NCBI RefSeq assembly: GCF_015160855.1
Contig: NZ_CP063373.1
Coordinates: forward strand, 8,407,001-8,471,000
Reading direction: 5' to 3'
Origin: Streptomyces ferrugineus
GTDB lineage: Bacteria > Actinomycetota > Actinomycetes > Streptomycetales > Streptomycetaceae
DNA length: 64,000 bases
Shown here: in pieces, positions 55,436 to 63,137 of the stretch
How the letters are laid out: each line of letters begins with the position of its first letter
How positions within the stretch are numbered: the stretch's first letter is position 1
Translations under genes and position numbers: made by a program
The notes under the pieces: model-generated
Databases searched by the model: none
What the model was told of the DNA's origin: nothing
The model's input: only the letters and a program-made list of their open reading frames with translations

Positions 55436-57204
55436 GCCCGGGCTCCCGAGGTGAGCAGCGTTTCCACGCCCGGGTCGAGCCGGGCGTGCAGCGGGGTGAT
55501 CTCCCCGCGCAGGAACATCAGGCGCATCGCCGCGCGTTCGACCTTGCCGCTCGAGGTCCGCCGGACGGTGCCCGAACGCACCAGCAGGATGCCTCCGGCG
55601 CGGATCTCGTACTCCTCGCCGATCCTGGTCTCGACGGCCCTCGCGAGGGCGTCCAGGTCGATGTCGTAGTGGCCCCGGTCCCGCAGTTCCTGCACCACGA
55701 CGACCCGCTCGCGTCCCTCGCCGCCGTCCGGCACGGCGAACACGGTCGCGCCGCCGAACAGCGGGTCGATCTGCTGGACGGTGCGCTCCAGGTCCTGGGG
55801 ATAGAGGTTGCGGCCCGCGACCACGATCATGTCCTTGATCCGGCCGGTGAGGTGGAGCAGCCCGTCCGCCATGGCTCCGAGGTCTCCGGTGCGCAGATAG
55901 CCGCCCTGTCCGCCGAGCCGGGCGTCGAAGGTCTCGGCCGTCTCGGCCGGACGGCGCCAGTAGCCGGGGGCGACGCCGTCGCCGCGCACCCAGATCTCCC
56001 CTATGCGGCCGTCGGGCAGTTCGGTGCCGGTGTCCGGGTCGACGATCCTGATGTCGGTGTCCGCGGCCGCCGGTCCGCAGGCCACGACCGGGCGGTGCGG
56101 TGCGCCGGCGGCCGCGTCCCGGAGCCGGTGCTCCTCCAGGGCGGCCGCGTCGGCCGTGCGGGGTCGCGCCGGCTCGGGTGCCGCGGCGCCGGACACCAGG
56201 AGGGTGGCTTCGGCGAGCCCGTAGCAGCAGGTGAGCGCCTCGGGGCGCAGTCCGGCGGCGGCGAAGCGCTCGGCGAAGGCGCGCAGGGTCTCGGCGCGCA
56301 CCGGTTCGCCGCCGTTGACGGCGGTGCGCCAGCCGGACAGGTCGAGGCCGGCGAGCTGGAGGTCGTTGACCCGGCGCACGCACAGGTCGTAGGCGAAGTC
56401 CGAGCCGCCGCTGACGGTCAGCCGGTAGCGGGAGACCGTCTCCAGCCAGTGCGCCGGCTTCTTCACGAAGGTCGCGGGCGTCAGCAGCACCGCGGTGGTG
56501 CCGAGCCACAGCGGGTGCAGCAACTGCCCTACCAGGCCCATGTCGTGGTGGAACGGCAGCCAGCCGCCGATCCGGGACTCCGGTCCGGTGCCCAGGGCCA
56601 GGCGGATGGCCTCCTGGTTGGCCAGCAGGTTCCGGTGGGTGATCATCACTCCGCGCGGCTCGCGGGTGGACCCGGAGGTGTACTGGAGGTAGGCGACGTC
56701 CTCGGGGGACGCGCGGTGCGGCTCGGCGTCCGGGGTGGCCGGCCGGCCGTCCCCCGCCGGGTGCGGCAGGTCGGCCGGGGCGCAGACGACATCGCCGAAG
56801 CCGGTGCGGGCCAGCAGCTGCGAGACCTCCGCCGCGTGGCGGGCCTCGGTCAGGACGCAGCCGGCCGCGGCGTCCTTGACGATCCCGGCGATCCGCTCGT
56901 CGTGGTGGCCCCGGCCGCCGGGCGGGGCCACCGGCACGGCGACCGCCCCGGCGTACAGGCACGCCAGGAAGCTCGCGGTGAACAGCCGCCGGGACGACTG
57001 CAGGATCAGCACCCGGTCGCCGGGCACGGTGTGCCGGCGCAGCCGGTCCGCGAGGATGCGCGCGTGCCGGTCGAGGGCGCCGTAGCCGATCTCCTCGGGC
57101 ACGAGCCGCCCTTCCCGCTCGGTCAGCAGGACGAGGGCGGTCCGCTCGGGCCGGGCGCCGGCGGTGGCCCGGAAGACGTCGGTGAACGTCCGGGGGGCGC
57201 TCAT
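55432..57204 (-). CDS. Fatty acyl-AMP ligase (FAAL)
   Basis: A 590-residue adenylate-forming enzyme. The ATP loop is YLQYTSGSTREPRGVMITHR (near 163-182), with GWLPFHHDMGLVGQLLHPLW near 213-232 and YLRTGDLGAMADGLLHLTGR near 432-451. Sequence style matches FAALs, which activate a fatty acid with ATP and transfer it to an ACP instead of CoA. The ACP-AT protein two genes downstream is the likely acceptor. ATG 57204 overlaps the carboxylase epsilon gene stop. It may supply an acyl side chain or starter for the pathway. Confidence 0.9.
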   Translation of the reverse strand: MSAPRTFTDVFRATAGARPERTALVLLTEREGRLVPEEIGYGALDRHARILADRLRRHTVPGDRVLILQSSRRLFTASFLACLYAGAVAVPVAPPGGRGHHDERIAGIVKDAAAGCVLTEARHAAEVSQLLARTGFGDVVCAPADLPHPAGDGRPATPDAEPHRASPEDVAYLQYTSGSTREPRGVMITHRNLLANQEAIRLALGTGPESRIGGWLPFHHDMGLVGQLLHPLWLGTTAVLLTPATFVKKPAHWLETVSRYRLTVSGGSDFAYDLCVRRVNDLQLAGLDLSGWRTAVNGGEPVRAETLRAFAERFAAAGLRPEALTCCYGLAEATLLVSGAAAPEPARPRTADAAALEEHRLRDAAAGAPHRPVVACGPAAADTDIRIVDPDTGTELPDGRIGEIWVRGDGVAPGYWRRPAETAETFDARLGGQGGYLRTGDLGAMADGLLHLTGRIKDMIVVAGRNLYPQDLERTVQQIDPLFGGATVFAVPDGGEGRERVVVVQELRDRGHYDIDLDALARAVETRIGEEYEIRAGGILLVRSGTVRRTSSGKVERAAMRLMFLRGEITPLHARLDPGVETLLTSGARA

Positions 57205-57413
57205 CGCCGGCCCCGCGGCGACCGCGCCGTCCAGGAGGTCGCGGCCGGCCGGCCGTCGCCCCGGACGGTCCACTCGGCGCGGGGTGCGGCCGCGGTCGCG
57301 GGTACGTCGGCGGAGAGCGCCCGCAGCCGCGCGAGCAGCACGGCCGTCACGGCAGCGAGTTCCGCCGCGTCCGGCTTCCCGTGGAGCACGGTGATTCCTG
57401 TCCCATCTGCCAT
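57201..57413 (-). CDS. Acyl-CoA carboxylase epsilon subunit
   Basis: A 70-residue protein with the epsilon-subunit pattern: ITVLHGKPDAAELAAVTAVL at 7-26, a proline/alanine-rich middle, and a basic end (TSWTARSPRGRR). Epsilon subunits are peculiar to actinobacteria and bind the alpha-beta complex of acyl-CoA carboxylase, raising its activity. The beta subunit of this cluster is 12 kb away (44093-45709) and no alpha subunit is present, so it would use the housekeeping alpha subunit. It overlaps the FAAL start by ATGA and lies 58 bases after the ABM-type gene. Confidence 0.85.
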   Translation of the reverse strand: MADGTGITVLHGKPDAAELAAVTAVLLARLRALSADVPATAAAPRAEWTVRGDGRPAATSWTARSPRGRR

Positions 57414-57471
57414 GACAGCAGGGTGCCCCGGGGCGCTCGAGCTGGGCTCGCGCGGCGAACGCGCGGGTCGC

Positions 57472-58107
57472 TCAGGAGCGCTCGTGCGCGCGTTCGTAGG
57501 CGACGTGGCGGCTGTGCTCGACGGTGACGTCGGCGATCTCGCGCAGCGCTTGAAGGGCCTGCCGCCAGCTCTCGCCCGCCCTGGTGCGTGCACAGTGCTC
57601 GGCGTCGCGCCACCACAGGACGCCGGTGTACGACCGCGGCCGCACGATCGAGCGCAGCAGGTCGCTGCCGCCGAAGCCGCCCGCCGCGTGGCAGCGGTCG
57701 TTGAGCACGGCGAAGCGCTTCTCCAGCTCGGCGCACTCGCCGTGCACCCGTGCCCCGAACAGGACGACGCCGGCCGAGCCCACCGCGGCGGCCTCGTGCA
57801 GCGTCCGTTGGACGCTGACGGCCTGGTCCGCCGCGGTGTGCACCTTCGCTCCCAGCCGCCGTACCTGCGCGGTGAAGGTGTCGTCGCGCACGGTGTCCTG
57901 GAAGCCCCGCAGGCTCCGCCAGTGCCCCAGGTGCACGTACACCCGGGGGTCGTCCACCAGGCCGACCGTCACCAGGAAGTCGAAGTCGGCGCGCCCGCGC
58001 AGGAATTCGGAGTGCGCGCGGAACTCGCGCTCGAACTCCTTCACGTCGTCCTTGACCTCGAACCGGTTGATGACCGTCACCGGGCTGTTGAGATCACGTT
58101 CGGGCAC
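57472..58107 (-). CDS. Two-domain antibiotic biosynthesis monooxygenase (ABM)-like protein
   Basis: A 211-residue protein made of two ferredoxin-like halves. The first (VTVINRFEVKDDVKEFEREF, then DFDFLVTVGLVDDPRVYVHL and HWRSLRGFQ) fits the ABM dimeric alpha-beta barrel pattern; the second (GECAELEKRFAVLNDRCHAA and YTGVLWWRDAEHCART) looks like a diverged repeat. ABM enzymes such as ActVA-Orf6 oxidise aromatic polyketide rings to quinones without cofactors. GTG 58107 overlaps the aromatase gene by 14 bases. The oxygenase role is inference. Confidence 0.68.
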   Translation of the reverse strand: MPERDLNSPVTVINRFEVKDDVKEFEREFRAHSEFLRGRADFDFLVTVGLVDDPRVYVHLGHWRSLRGFQDTVRDDTFTAQVRRLGAKVHTAADQAVSVQRTLHEAAAVGSAGVVLFGARVHGECAELEKRFAVLNDRCHAAGGFGGSDLLRSIVRPRSYTGVLWWRDAEHCARTRAGESWRQALQALREIADVTVEHSRHVAYERAHERS

Positions 58108-59080
58108 GTGCTTCCTCCGCGAATCGACGGGCGTGGCGCAGGGTGGTCGAGCTGTTGCCGCCCAGTGCCCCGCGCACCAGGTCGCGAGCCTCCCCGACGG
58201 TGGCGTCGGGGCCGAGGGCGCTGCGGATGCCCTCCGGGTCCAGGGTCACCGTGTGCCAGGAGGTGGCCCGCACGGTGCCGTCGCCGAGTGTCTCGATCTC
58301 CCAGCGTCCGGTGTGCCCGCTCATCGCGACCGGCACCCGCAGCTGTTTGTAGACGATCTCCCGGCGGTCCTCGAACAGGACCCTGATCGAGGTGGTGTTG
58401 TGCAGGGAGCCGTCCGGGCTGCGGGTGTCCATGTCCATGCGCTGGACGCCGCCCTCCTCCTCGGCGAGGTCGAGGCGGGCGACGTGCGGCAGCCGCTCGG
58501 GCCACAGCTCGGCGCGCGCGAGGAAGGCGTAGACGTCGGCCGCGTCGCCGTGGACGGTCTCCGAGTCGGAGAAGGTCATGCGCAGTTCGTCGCCGTTCGC
58601 GCCGAGTTCGGCGGCGTTCTTCAGGGCGGCCAGCTCGGCGTTGCTGTTGCGGTCCACGGCACGGGCGATCAGGGCCTCGGCCTCCGGGTCGTCGCCGACG
58701 GCACGGTAGTCGTGCAGCAGGACGACGCGGGTGGTGCCGTCGCTCTGCTCCTCGACGCGCCACTCGCCGCCCATGGAGGCGACCGGCGGGGCGGAGACGA
58801 CCTGGCGGAAGACGACGGTGCGGGCGGCGGGGTCGAGGACGCGGCGCGAGGTCCACGCCTTGACCCGGCCCTCGGCCGTGGCCCAGATCCGCAGCGTCTG
58901 CTCGCCGCCGCGCTCGGGGTCGGCCTCCTGGAGGACCTCGACATGCACGGTCGGCCCGAAGACCTGCGGCCACGCGGAGACGTCCGCGACGAGCCGGTAG
59001 ACGTCGGCCGGCGGCGCGGCGACGCTGACGGAGTGTTCCGTGACCTTGGTCGCCGATGTGTCGGACACTGCGGTAGCCAC
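58094..59080 (-). CDS. Aromatase/cyclase, didomain START-fold
   Basis: A 328-residue protein with two SRPBCC/START domains: residues about 12-155 (HSVSVAAPPADVYRLVADVS, WPQVFGP, FRQVVSAPPVASMGGEWRVE) and about 165-310 (FSDSETVHGDAADVYAFLAR, WPERLPHVARLDL, GHTGRWEIETLGDGTVRATS). Didomain aromatase/cyclases fold and dehydrate the first ring of polyketides, usually when the chain has been reduced at C9. No ketoreductase gene is seen in the window. GTG 59080 has a GGAAGG site. A SARP-type repeat lies 62 bases upstream. Confidence 0.92.
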   Translation of the reverse strand: MATAVSDTSATKVTEHSVSVAAPPADVYRLVADVSAWPQVFGPTVHVEVLQEADPERGGEQTLRIWATAEGRVKAWTSRRVLDPAARTVVFRQVVSAPPVASMGGEWRVEEQSDGTTRVVLLHDYRAVGDDPEAEALIARAVDRNSNAELAALKNAAELGANGDELRMTFSDSETVHGDAADVYAFLARAELWPERLPHVARLDLAEEEGGVQRMDMDTRSPDGSLHNTTSIRVLFEDRREIVYKQLRVPVAMSGHTGRWEIETLGDGTVRATSWHTVTLDPEGIRSALGPDATVGEARDLVRGALGGNSSTTLRHARRFAEEARART

Positions 59081-59141
59081 GGCGTACCTTCCCTTCGGTG
59101 CGGCCGTGTGAACGGCGGATTCAACAGTGGCAGAGGTGCGC

Positions 59142-59158
59142 TCGAGCGCTGCTCGAGC
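59142..59158. promoter_or_regulatory. SARP-type direct repeats upstream of the aromatase gene
   Basis: TCGAGCG at 59142-59148 and TCGAGCC at 59153-59159 are heptamers repeated at exactly 11 bases, and TCGAGCG is the motif bound by several SARPs (for example ActII-ORF4 and DnrI types). The site is 62 bases before the aromatase GTG, within the 107-base gap after the KSIII gene. Confidence 0.6.
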
Positions 59159-59187
59159 CGGGCTGGACCGGGTGGACCGGCCTTCGT

Positions 59188-60231
59188 TCAGCGGGCGGGG
59201 TCCGCGAAGCCGGGGACGTCGGTGATCTCCACGACGGCGCAGCCCCAGCTGTAGCCCGCCCCGACGCTGACGAGCACCACGAGGTCGCCCGGCGCGGCGC
59301 GGCCGGCGGTGACGAGGTGGTCGAGGCCGGCGAACTGGTCGCCCGCGCCGAGGTGTCCCACGGTGCGGCTGAACTCCCAGGTGGTGCGCTCCGGGTCGAT
59401 CCCGAACGGCGTGTAGTAGATGGCCTGGAGCCTGCGCCGGCCGAAGTGCGGCAGCAGCACCCACCGGGCGTCGGCCAGTTCGATGCCGGCGTCGGCGAGG
59501 GCCTGCTTGACGGCCGTCCGCTGGCCCTGGTGGGCGCGGCTGACGGCGTACGACATGCCGGTGCGGCCGATGAAGGCGCGCTTGGCCTCCGCGAAGTCCA
59601 CCGGCATACGGTGGCTGAACGGCGCCCGCGTGAACGGGTCGTCGCCCCGGTGCATGGGTTCCAGCTGGGGGTCGGCGAACAGCGCGAGGGAGAGCAGCCG
59701 GGCGTATCCGCCGCGGCGGGAGAGGACGAGGGCGGTGGCACCGTCCGCGTAGGGCGTGCCGGGGTCGGTGCTCCAGCGGTCGATGCCGGGGGCGCAGAAG
59801 CGGTCGGCGGTGGTCAGCAGGGCGTCGGGGGCGGCGTGGTGGCCGGCCGTCAGGTAGGCGGCGGCGAGGTCCATGGCGGCGAGTCCGCCGTTGGACATCT
59901 GCCGGATCTCCAGGGCGGGGCAGCTGTTCGCGGTCGACTCGCGCTGGATGTAGGAGGCGACGGGCCACAGGTCCTGGCCCTGGTGGTAGGTGTCGGCGTG
60001 CAGGATGAGCCCGACGTCCCCGGGACCGGAGTCCGCGCGCGTCAGGGCGTCGCGGGCGGCGACCGCCGCCATCTCGGCGGCCGACTCTTCGGGCGAGTAC
60101 GCCACCGACTCCATCCCGGTGGCGGCGGCGACCCGAGCGGGGCACGCGCCGGAGGCGACGGCGTCGGCGACCGGGAGCGAGGACGGCAGTCGGACCGCGC
60201 TCCCGCGGATCCAGATGTCTTCCACACGCAC
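59188..60231 (-). CDS. KSIII-like priming ketosynthase with a serine active site (DpsC type)
   Basis: A 347-residue KASIII-fold protein. The position of the usual catalytic cysteine is serine: ALEIRQMSNGGLAAMDLA, S113. The normal HQAN and NxGN motifs are replaced by LLPHFGRR (H262) and TVGHLGAGDQF (H293, D298). The spacing of S113, H293 and D298 closely follows the Ser-His-Asp site of the daunorubicin priming enzyme DpsC, which uses propionyl-CoA. It therefore probably selects the starter unit. GTG 60231 is chosen for GAAAGG upstream. It follows the citramalate synthase gene by 38 bases. Confidence 0.88.
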   Translation of the reverse strand: MRVEDIWIRGSAVRLPSSLPVADAVASGACPARVAAATGMESVAYSPEESAAEMAAVAARDALTRADSGPGDVGLILHADTYHQGQDLWPVASYIQRESTANSCPALEIRQMSNGGLAAMDLAAAYLTAGHHAAPDALLTTADRFCAPGIDRWSTDPGTPYADGATALVLSRRGGYARLLSLALFADPQLEPMHRGDDPFTRAPFSHRMPVDFAEAKRAFIGRTGMSYAVSRAHQGQRTAVKQALADAGIELADARWVLLPHFGRRRLQAIYYTPFGIDPERTTWEFSRTVGHLGAGDQFAGLDHLVTAGRAAPGDLVVLVSVGAGYSWGCAVVEITDVPGFADPAR

Positions 60232-60269
60232 TGCTGGGGCCTTTCGTAGGGGGAGATCCCGGACGCCGG

Positions 60270-61892
60270 TCAGCCGGCCCAGGCGGTGGCGAGCGGCACG
60301 GCGCCGCGGCCCGGTCGCACGTCGTCCAGCAGGACGTAGCGGACGGCGTCGAGGAGGGCGCGCCAGCTCGCGGTGACGGTGTTCTCGTCCACCCCGACCG
60401 TCCCCCAGCGGCGTTCGCCGTCCCTGAACTGGACGAGCACCCGGGCGGCGGCACCGCTGCCGGTCTCGCCGTTGAGCACCCGGACCCGGTAGTCGACCAG
60501 CTCCAGCCGGGCCAGTTGCGGGAAGAACGGGTCGAGCGCCCGGTGCAGCGCGGTGTCGAGGGCGTTGACGGGTCCGTTGCCCTGCCCCGTCGCGGCGAGC
60601 GGGACGTCGTCGACGCGCAGCCGTACGGAGGCGTCGGTGCCCACCTCGCCGTTCGACCGGCAGGCGACGGACACCTGCCAGGAGTCGACCTCGAAGGGCG
60701 GTTCGGGCGGGCTGCCCGCCAGCTCCTCGCGCAACAGCAGTTCGAAGGACGCGTCGGCGCTCTCGAAGCTGTAGCCCCGGCTCTCCAGCTCCTTGACCCG
60801 GGCCGCGGCGCGCGCGCTCTCCTCGGACCCGGCGTCCACGGTGTAGCCCAGTTCCCGCGCCTTGAGCTCGACGGAGGACCGGCCGCCCATGTCGGAGACG
60901 AGGGTGCGCATGGTGTTGCCGACCCGCTCGGGGTCGATGTGCTGGTACAGGTCCGGGTCGATCCGCAGCGCGGAGGCGTGCAGCCCGGCCTTGTGGGTGA
61001 ACGCCGACGCGCCGACGTAGGGCGCGGACGGGTCGGAGGGGACCCCGGTCAGCTCGGTGATCATCCGGCTGGTCGCGGCGAGGGAGCCGAGCAGGCCGGG
61101 GTCGGCCGCCGCCAGGCCCCGCTTGAGGGCGAGGTTGCCGAGGACGGTGAAGAGGTTGGCGTTGCCGCAGCGCTCGCCGTAGCCGTGCGCCGTGCCCTGG
61201 GCGTGGATCGCCCCGGCGTCGACGGCGGCCATGGTGTTGGCGACGGCGCAGCCGGTGTCGTCGTGGCAGTGGATGCCGAGGGACGCGCCGGTCGCGGCGA
61301 TGGTGTCGGCGACGACCGCGCCGATCTCGTCGGGCAGGCAGCCGCCGTTGGTGTCGCACAGCACGATCGTCTCGGCGCCGGCCTCGGCCGCGATCAGGAC
61401 GACTTCGAGGGCGTACGCGCGGTTGCGGCGGTAGCCGTCGAAGTAGTGCTCGGCGTCGAGGAAGACCCGGCGGCCGGCGTGCACGAGGTGGCGCACGGTG
61501 CTGCCGATCATCGCGAGGTTCTCGGCGAGGGTGGTGCGCAGGGCGCTCTCGACATGCCCGGTGTGGCTCTTGGCGACGAGCGTGATGACCGGGGTGTCGG
61601 CGGCCAGCAGCGCCCGCACCTGCGGGTCCCGGGAGACGGCCACGCCGGGCCTGCGCGTGGCGCCGAAGGCGGCCAGTTCGGCGTGGGCCAGGGTGAGTTC
61701 GGTGCGGGCGCGGCGGAAGAACTCCGTGTCCCGGGGCACCGCTCCGGGCCAGCCGCCCTCGATGAAGCCCACCCCGAGCGCGTCCAGGTGGCGGGCGACC
61801 GCCAGTTTGTCGTCGACGGTCAGAACCATGCCCTCCTGCTGGCTGCCGTCGCGCAAGGTCGTGTCGTAGAGCTGGAAACTCCGCTCGCTCAT
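60270..61892 (-). CDS. cimA: (R)-citramalate synthase, CimA family
   Basis: A 540-residue DRE-TIM metallolyase. It begins with LYDTTLRDGSQQEGMVLTVD (8-27), shows the metal-binding GIHCHDDTGCAVANTM, GTAHGYGERCGNANL and AFTHKAGLHASAL, and carries a C-terminal LeuA-dimer regulatory domain with GQGNGPVNALDTALHRAL, as in CimA. It joins acetyl-CoA and pyruvate to give citramalate, the entry to 2-oxobutyrate and so to propionyl-CoA or isoleucine-type acyl units. In a polyketide cluster it most likely supplies the starter chosen by the DpsC-like enzyme. ATG 61892 has an AGGGAGGG site and heads the operon. Confidence 0.92.
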   Translation of the reverse strand: MSERSFQLYDTTLRDGSQQEGMVLTVDDKLAVARHLDALGVGFIEGGWPGAVPRDTEFFRRARTELTLAHAELAAFGATRRPGVAVSRDPQVRALLAADTPVITLVAKSHTGHVESALRTTLAENLAMIGSTVRHLVHAGRRVFLDAEHYFDGYRRNRAYALEVVLIAAEAGAETIVLCDTNGGCLPDEIGAVVADTIAATGASLGIHCHDDTGCAVANTMAAVDAGAIHAQGTAHGYGERCGNANLFTVLGNLALKRGLAAADPGLLGSLAATSRMITELTGVPSDPSAPYVGASAFTHKAGLHASALRIDPDLYQHIDPERVGNTMRTLVSDMGGRSSVELKARELGYTVDAGSEESARAAARVKELESRGYSFESADASFELLLREELAGSPPEPPFEVDSWQVSVACRSNGEVGTDASVRLRVDDVPLAATGQGNGPVNALDTALHRALDPFFPQLARLELVDYRVRVLNGETGSGAAARVLVQFRDGERRWGTVGVDENTVTASWRALLDAVRYVLLDDVRPGRGAVPLATAWAG

Positions 61893-62114
61893 CCGGTCGC
61901 CCTCCCTCTGTGTCAGCGGTGGCCGGCGGGCCCCCGCCGCCGCGGCTCGAACGGTCCAGCGAGGGCCCTGAGCACGGCTGGAGAGGTGCTGGAGCGGCCG
62001 GGGCGCGCGTGGGCCCGCGGGTCGACCCGGATTCGAGGGCCGCCCGTAATGCTGGGGCCGTTGGGGCGCGTCCTTCCGAGGGCGGGCCCCGGACCACACG
62101 ACCAGGAGGGCCCC
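61893..62114. promoter_or_regulatory. Divergent promoter between cimA and the oxidoreductase gene
   Basis: The 222-base gap contains three 11-base units in a row, GAGCACGGCTG (61970-61980), GAGAGGTGCTG (61981-61991) and GAGCGGCCGGG (61992-62002). Their period and GAGCxxG-like heptamers separated by GCTG fit a SARP operator serving one or both directions. An AGGAGGG site precedes the oxidoreductase ATG. Confidence 0.55.
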
Positions 62115-63137
62115 ATGACCACCGAAGAGATTCCCGCGAAGGCCAAGGAAGTGCGACTGGCCGCACATCTGGAGGGCGCGCTGGCTCTCTCGCACTTCGA
62201 GCTGGCCGAGGCCGAGGTCTGCGAGCCCGGCGACGGCGAGGTGCTGGTGCGCTACCGGTACCTGCAGCTCGCCGCCGTGATGCAGGACCTGATGAAGCCG
62301 GAACCGAACCTGCCGATGCCCGGCTACCAGCCCGGCGCCCCGATGTGGGGCGCCGCGGTCGGCGTGGTGGTGAAGTCCAACAGCCCCGACCTGGCCGTGG
62401 GCGATCTCGTCGAGGGCATGGACGGTTTCAAGGAGTACTCGGCGGGACCGGCCGGCGACTACTTCAAGCTGGACGCGGACGCGTTCCCGAGCCCGGTGCA
62501 CTACCTGACGCAGGGCCCGACCGCCTACCACGGCATGGTGGACATCGCGGAGGTCGGCGAGGGCGACACGGTGTTCGTGTCCGGCGCGGCCGGCGGCGTC
62601 GGCTCGCTCGCCGGCCAGATCGCCAAGTGCCGGGGCGCCAAGCGGGTCATCGGCGCCGCGGGCAGCAAGGCGAAGGTCGACTACCTGGTGAACGAGCTCG
62701 GCTACGACGCCGCGTTCGACTACCACGACGGCCCGGTCCTGGACCGGCTGCGGGAGCTGGCCCCCGACGGCATCGACGTCTTCTTCGACACGGTCGGCGG
62801 CGAGCAGTTCGAGGCGGCCGTCCAGGCCGCGGCGCCGGGCGCCCGCTTCGCGCTCTGCGGCGCGCTGTCGGGTCAGGTCGGCGACGCCGAGGGGGCGTTC
62901 CCGCGTCTCGACGTGATGACCGCCATCGTCAAGCAGCTCGTCATCCGCCCGTTCGCGACATACCACACGCCCGAGCAGATCTGGGCGTGGAACTCGCACT
63001 TCGCGCAGTGGCTCGGCGAGGGCCGGTTCGTGCTGCCGCAGACCCTGGTGGAAGGCGGCCTGGAGGCGGCGCCGCAGGCCCTGATCGACCTGCTCAAGGG
63101 CAAGTACACCGGAAACGTCGTGGTGAAGCTGTCGTGA
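62115..63137 (+). CDS. NADP-dependent MDR-family oxidoreductase (enoyl/alkenal reductase type)
   Basis: A 340-residue zinc-free medium-chain dehydrogenase of the curcumin reductase/leukotriene B4 dehydrogenase group. The nucleotide-binding motif is VFVSGAAGGVGSLAGQIAKC (near 155-174), followed by VIGAAGSKAKVDYLVNELGYDAAFDY, which suits NADPH, and FFDTVGGEQFEAAV. Such enzymes reduce the double bond of an enone. In this cluster it may reduce a polyketide intermediate or a dehydrogenase-made double bond. Its stop overlaps the glycosyltransferase GTG (GTGA). Confidence 0.88.
   Translation: MTTEEIPAKAKEVRLAAHLEGALALSHFELAEAEVCEPGDGEVLVRYRYLQLAAVMQDLMKPEPNLPMPGYQPGAPMWGAAVGVVVKSNSPDLAVGDLVEGMDGFKEYSAGPAGDYFKLDADAFPSPVHYLTQGPTAYHGMVDIAEVGEGDTVFVSGAAGGVGSLAGQIAKCRGAKRVIGAAGSKAKVDYLVNELGYDAAFDYHDGPVLDRLRELAPDGIDVFFDTVGGEQFEAAVQAAAPGARFALCGALSGQVGDAEGAFPRLDVMTAIVKQLVIRPFATYHTPEQIWAWNSHFAQWLGEGRFVLPQTLVEGGLEAAPQALIDLLKGKYTGNVVVKLS

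Noticed and set aside
59188..60231. Calling this gene FabH (fatty acid KSIII)
   Set aside because: The Cys, HQAN and NxGN motifs of FabH are all replaced; the Ser-His-Asp pattern fits DpsC-like priming enzymes.
60270..61892. Calling this gene 2-isopropylmalate or homocitrate synthase
   Set aside because: The LRDGSQQEG start and the C-terminal GNGPVNALDTALHRAL pattern fit citramalate synthase better than LeuA or NifV.
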